DNA from: JAHEYG01 sp044229775
GTDB taxonomy: Bacteria; Bacteroidota; Bacteroidia; B-17B0; Aurantibacillaceae
Assembly: GCA_044229775.1 (NCBI GenBank)
Contig: JBGASH010000115.1
Coordinates: 1-9,813, forward strand
Reading direction: 5' to 3'
DNA length: 9,813 nucleotides
Position 1 is the stretch's first letter; every line of letters begins with the position of its first letter. Below the pieces are notes generated by a model. It saw only the letters and a program-made list of their open reading frames with translations, searched no databases and was not told the DNA's origin. The translations under genes were made by a program, and so were the position numbers. Positions 6,763 to 9,813 of this stretch are shown here, piece after piece.

Positions 6763-7305
6763 CTATCCTTTAATGTACTGCCGCAATTCTTTCAGGATCT
6801 GTTTCGCTTCTTCATCGCTTATTTGCATACCGAAACCTATCATTTTTGACTGTGATTTAAACTCGAGGCGCTCGCCGCCCTTAACCCAGAAACTTTGATT
6901 GAAGGAATCGGCAAACCGTTTTTTATCCACTTCAATGATCCCAAGATCGCTTACCAGATCCAAATTGTATTGATTTATTTTTCCACGACCTGATACTTCT
7001 CGCTGATAGAACAGGATATTGTTCTTGATCCATAATTTTTCTTTACCGGAACTTTTCCATAGAAAGGCTTTTGTTATTTTGTATTCGTAGTAGAACCAAA
7101 ACGATAAATACACCAGCACAAATAACTTTGCTTCTTTATTACTAAGTTTAAAGTAATTCAGAAAAACAATTATTCCGCAAACGGTCCATGCCAATAACCA
7201 CAAAAGCATTAATCCCAATTTCTTCTTATCAGTTGTTGGTAAAATAACCAGGCTGAACAGTCCGTCCTCTTTCAAAATACTGACCCTATCGCTAATTACT
7301 TTCAT
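6763..7305 (-). CDS. Two-helix membrane protein with PH-like C-terminal domain
   Basis: A 180-residue protein that I cannot assign to a named family. Two hydrophobic helices lie at about 30-50 (LGLMLLWLLAWTVCGIIVFL) and 59-77 (AKLFVLVYLSFWFYYEYK), joined by a short polar loop (KLSNKE), so both ends should face the same side. The tail from about 81 (FLWKSSGKEKLWIKNNILFYQREV, YNLDLVSDLGIIE, LEFKSQSKMIGFGMQISDEEAKQILKEL in outline) has a run of short strands followed by a final amphipathic helix. This resembles bacterial PH-like membrane proteins, in which such domains follow paired helices. There is no signal peptide with a cleavage site. The ATG at 7303-7305 lies close to the divergent permease gene. 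Membrane location is well supported; the PH-like fold is tentative and no function follows from it. Confidence 0.75.
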   Translation of the reverse strand: MKVISDRVSILKEDGLFSLVILPTTDKKKLGLMLLWLLAWTVCGIIVFLNYFKLSNKEAKLFVLVYLSFWFYYEYKITKAFLWKSSGKEKLWIKNNILFYQREVSGRGKINQYNLDLVSDLGIIEVDKKRFADSFNQSFWVKGGERLEFKSQSKMIGFGMQISDEEAKQILKELRQYIKG

Positions 7306-7307
7306 TT

Positions 7308-7337
7308 TTGCAGGTACAATTTAATTTAATACTTTTA
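7308..7337 (+). promoter_or_regulatory. Candidate promoter for permease-SDR operon
   Basis: TTG (7308-7310), a 19-bp spacer, then TACTTTTA (7330-7337) fits the Bacteroidota TTG-N17-23-TAnnTTTG pattern apart from the last base. It would start a transcript about 16 nt before the ATG at 7360. The TTG sits just upstream of the divergent gene's start codon. Assignment is by pattern only. Confidence 0.35.
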
Positions 7338-7352
7338 ACTCTTTACCGGCCA

Positions 7353-7360
7353 CAAATTTA
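7353..7360 (-). promoter_or_regulatory. Candidate -7 element for the two-helix membrane protein gene
   Basis: On the minus strand this reads TAAATTTG, an exact TAnnTTTG match about 48 bp before the ATG at 7305, a sensible distance. It overlaps the first base of the divergent permease start codon. No TTG is seen at the expected -33 position. Confidence 0.3.
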
Positions 7361-8802
7361 TGAATAAACCGCTTCGCACCCTAAATTTATTTGATACCGT
7401 TATGTTGGTATCGGGCTCAATGATAGGTTCGGGCATTTTTATTGTAAGTGCCGATATGAGCCGCAGTTTGGGATCGCCCTTTTGGTTATTAGCCGCGTGG
7501 ATCCTATCGGGCGTCATTACCTTATTTGCCGCATTAAGCTATGGCGAATTAGCCGGCATGATGCCGGAAGCCGGCGGACAATTTGTGTACCTAAAAAGAG
7601 CTTATGGCAAATTAACCGCTTTTGTTTATGGTTGGACCGTTTTTTTAGTGATACAAACAGGCGTGATAGCCGCGGTAGCAGTAGCATTTGCAAAATTTAC
7701 CGGGGTATTCTTTGAGGCGTTTGACGAAAAAAATATTTTATTGCAATTAGGCAGTTTTAAAATTTCGAGCGCGCAATTATTAGCTATAGCAAGTATCATT
7801 TTTTTAAGCTGGCTCAACGCGCAAGGCATCAAGAACGGAAAAGCCATTCAACGTATTTTTACCTCAGCCAAACTGATTGCACTGTTTGGTTTAATTATTT
7901 TGGGAGTTGTATTTGGATTAAAGACCGATGTATTAGCTCAAAATTTTTCTGATCCATTCACCGCTTTTCAAACAACGGTTAAAGATAATACGATTGTCAC
8001 CACACCACTTTATGGTATTGGCATCTTTACGGCTTTAGGAGTTGCCATGATAGGCGCTTTGTTCAGTAGCGATGCCTGGAACAATGTTACGTTTATTGCC
8101 GCCGAAGTAAAGGAACCTCAACGAAATATTCCGTTAGGATTATTTATAGGCACCTCGGTAGTAACTATTGTTTATGTATTGGCCAACATTGCCTATTTAA
8201 TATTGTTGCCTGTAAAAGGCGATCCAAACGGTCACACCGCTATGGAACAAGGTTTAATGTTCGCGCAAAACGACCGGGTTGGAACAGCCGCCTTATTTGT
8301 GGTGTTCGGCAATATTTCAAAGTATTTAATGGCGGCGTTAATAATGGTATCGACCTTTGGTTGTAATAACGGTCTCATCCTATCCGGCTCACGTTTATTT
8401 CAATCGATGGCCGCCGATGGTTTATTTTTTGATAAAGCTAAAGTATTAAATCAACATGCTGTGCCTGCTAAGGCCCTAACCTTTCAGGCTATTTGGGCAA
8501 GTGTACTGTGCTTAAGCGGGTCGTATGGCGACCTGTTGGATTACTCCACTTTTGCTTCCTTGATCTTTTATATCGTTACTATTACAGGACTTTTCATTTT
8601 ACGAAAAAAAGAACCCGATACGCCGCGGCCATACAAAGCCTTTGGTTATCCATTGATCCCCATAATATATATTTTATTAGCCGGCCTTATTTGCGTTGAT
8701 CTGTTATTTTTTAAAACATTCAATACAGGCATGGGTGTTTTAATGATCATTTTAGGAATACCGGTATTTTATTTATTTAACCGAAAAGAAAAAAATAATT
8801 AG
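7360..8802 (+). CDS. APC-superfamily amino acid permease
   Basis: This inner-membrane transporter moves amino acids by symport or exchange; the substrate cannot be told from sequence. The 480 residues and about 12 hydrophobic segments match the family. The unwound first helix carries GSMIGSGIF (19-27), the substrate-backbone-binding motif. Other APC landmarks are YGELAGMMPEAGGQFVYLKRAYG (about 61-83), the helix 4-5 region WLNAQGIKNGKAIQ (151-164), EVKEPQRNIPLG (249-260) and RPYKAFGYPLIP (423-434) before the last helices. It looks closest to the LAT/SteT-like exchanger group. No extra C-terminal regulatory domain is seen, and the protein ends in a charged tail (NRKEKNN). A 54-bp gap separates it from the divergent gene at 7305, and the SDR gene follows by 13 bp, so the two are probably cotranscribed. 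Family is certain; the exact subfamily is tentative. Confidence 0.93.
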   Translation: MNKPLRTLNLFDTVMLVSGSMIGSGIFIVSADMSRSLGSPFWLLAAWILSGVITLFAALSYGELAGMMPEAGGQFVYLKRAYGKLTAFVYGWTVFLVIQTGVIAAVAVAFAKFTGVFFEAFDEKNILLQLGSFKISSAQLLAIASIIFLSWLNAQGIKNGKAIQRIFTSAKLIALFGLIILGVVFGLKTDVLAQNFSDPFTAFQTTVKDNTIVTTPLYGIGIFTALGVAMIGALFSSDAWNNVTFIAAEVKEPQRNIPLGLFIGTSVVTIVYVLANIAYLILLPVKGDPNGHTAMEQGLMFAQNDRVGTAALFVVFGNISKYLMAALIMVSTFGCNNGLILSGSRLFQSMAADGLFFDKAKVLNQHAVPAKALTFQAIWASVLCLSGSYGDLLDYSTFASLIFYIVTITGLFILRKKEPDTPRPYKAFGYPLIPIIYILLAGLICVDLLFFKTFNTGMGVLMIILGIPVFYLFNRKEKNN

Positions 8803-8815
8803 TTCATTATCCCCA

Positions 8816-9790
8816 ATGAAATTTCTCGTTACAGGCGCTAACGGACTCCTTGCAACAAATACCATATTGGAATTGTTACGGAACAACCATAAAGTGGTTG
8901 GACTCCTTCGCGATAAAAGCAAATTTAGTTTACCGCCTCATACCAACTTAGAATTAATAGAAGGTGATCTTTTAAATACCGAACAGTGCGAACGCTTTAT
9001 AAAAGGTTGCGATCATGTGATACACGCGGCTGCCGAAACCCGACAAGGATTGCCACGTTATAGTGATTATCATCGCGTTAATGTAACAGCCACCGAAAAC
9101 ATTATTAATGCCGCTATAAAAAATAATATCAAAAAGATCGTTTATGTTTCAACCGCCAATATATTTGGTCACGGAACAAAAGAAGATCCGGGCGACGAGC
9201 GATCTGCCGCCAGAGTACCCTTTTCCAATTCCCATTACATACAAAGCAAAATAAATGCGCAGCAGCTCATTTCCGATAAAAGTAAGGTGATAGATATTGT
9301 GACGGTGAGTCCGTCGTTCATTTTAGGACCCTACGATAACAAACCTGGTTCAGGACGCATTCTGCTCATGGGTCATAATAAAAAAATTGTGTTCTATCCG
9401 CCCGGCGGTAAAAATTTTGTTCATGTAAAAGATGTAGTTGCCGGAATATTGTCGGCATTAAACAACGGTAAAAGCGGCGAAACCTATCTGCTGTGCAACG
9501 AAAATCTATCTTACGCCGAGTTTTTTCAAAAATTAGCCGCGCATTCAAAAAAACAAGCTATCCATATAAAAATTCCAGCACCATTATTAATAAGCATTGG
9601 AATTATTGGCTCTGCGTTACAATTAGTAGGTATCAAAAGTGAATTTACCTTAGTGAACATGCGGATCCTTTGTGCTTCCAATTTTTACACTAACCAAAAA
9701 GCCCGAACCGAATTGAGGATCGATTTTACTCCCGTAAATACGGGTATTTCCGAGGCGCTAGAGTGGTTCAAAGAAAAAAAGTTTATTTAG
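8816..9790 (+). CDS. NAD(P)-dependent extended SDR (epimerase/dehydratase or DFR-like)
   Basis: A cytosolic oxidoreductase of the extended short-chain dehydrogenase/reductase superfamily, 324 residues, a typical length. The N-terminal Rossmann motif is TGANGLLA (6-13); the last Gly of TGxxGxxG is Ala here. Further landmarks are EGDLLN (49-54), HVIHAAAETR (67-76), VYVSTANIFG (109-118) with Ser112 as the likely catalytic serine, Tyr141-x-x-x-Lys145 (YIQSK) as the catalytic pair, and SPSFILGPYDNKPGSGR (165-181), followed by FVHVKDVV (201-208). The pattern resembles dihydroflavonol-4-reductase/3-beta-HSD-like bacterial enzymes more than nucleotide-sugar epimerases, but the substrate is unknown. 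It starts at ATG 8816, 13 bp after the permease stop, which suggests one transcript and not necessarily one pathway. The enzyme class is secure. Confidence 0.9.
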   Translation: MKFLVTGANGLLATNTILELLRNNHKVVGLLRDKSKFSLPPHTNLELIEGDLLNTEQCERFIKGCDHVIHAAAETRQGLPRYSDYHRVNVTATENIINAAIKNNIKKIVYVSTANIFGHGTKEDPGDERSAARVPFSNSHYIQSKINAQQLISDKSKVIDIVTVSPSFILGPYDNKPGSGRILLMGHNKKIVFYPPGGKNFVHVKDVVAGILSALNNGKSGETYLLCNENLSYAEFFQKLAAHSKKQAIHIKIPAPLLISIGIIGSALQLVGIKSEFTLVNMRILCASNFYTNQKARTELRIDFTPVNTGISEALEWFKEKKFI

Positions 9791-9813
9791 GTATTTAATG
9801 TTAACTTTAAACT

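Noticed and set aside
7551..7575. Dense GCCGGC/CCGGCAT-G-ATGCCGG inverted repeats
   Set aside because: They fall in codons for the conserved permease segment AGMMPEAGG, so protein constraint explains them.
9791..9813. Promoter or terminator after the SDR gene
   Set aside because: Only 23 AT-rich bases remain in the window, with no stable stem or consensus element.

Overview
The window comes from a Bacteroidota chromosome, probably a free-living or environmental member with a type IX secretion system (T9SS). Three things support this: two adjacent genes end in T9SS type A sorting domains (YPNPSK and FPNPNNG followed by the typical GVYFI/GVYFL and KKFLKQ/KIVVIK endings); the DNA is AT-rich with no clear Shine-Dalgarno sequences before the starts; and TAnnTTTG-like promoter elements occur in intergenic gaps. 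Genus cannot be told from this sequence.

Layout. Bases 1-3709 (+) hold two large cell-surface or secreted protein genes that abut exactly (TAA then ATG). The first is cut by the left edge. The second is an 836-residue protein with an N-terminal ENKGQ-type domain, a seven-repeat SBBP beta-propeller and a T9SS sorting domain. Bases 3710-3825 form a convergent gap filled by a cluster of hairpins. Bases 3826-5934 (-) are recG, the branch-migrating DNA helicase. A 133-bp divergent gap with a 10-bp spaced inverted repeat separates recG from a predicted outer-membrane beta-barrel protein (6068-6742, +). That gene converges on a small two-helix membrane protein with a PH-like tail (6763-7305, -). A 54-bp divergent gap then leads to an APC-superfamily amino acid permease (7360-8802, +) and, 13 bp later, an NAD(P)-dependent extended SDR (8816-9790, +), probably one transcript.

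Most of the window is ordinary housekeeping or surface-protein content, and I see no defence system, prophage, transposase, RNA gene or CRISPR array. The unusual layer is a set of palindromic repeats of the kind dispersed in Bacteroidota genomes. At 1229-1300 two related 10-bp-stem hairpins lie in opposite orientation, an arrangement like a REP doublet or REPIN, and are translated in frame inside the signal-peptide region of the propeller gene. At 1506-1566 a perfect 18-bp palindrome and a second repeat word are translated in frame inside the same gene's N-terminal domain. A third cluster of hairpins (3736-3789) lies just past its stop codon. This gene therefore appears to have taken up several short palindromic elements as extra peptide, comparable in principle to Rickettsia palindromic elements. 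That is the main lead here; mobility and family membership are inferences that need a genome-wide copy search.
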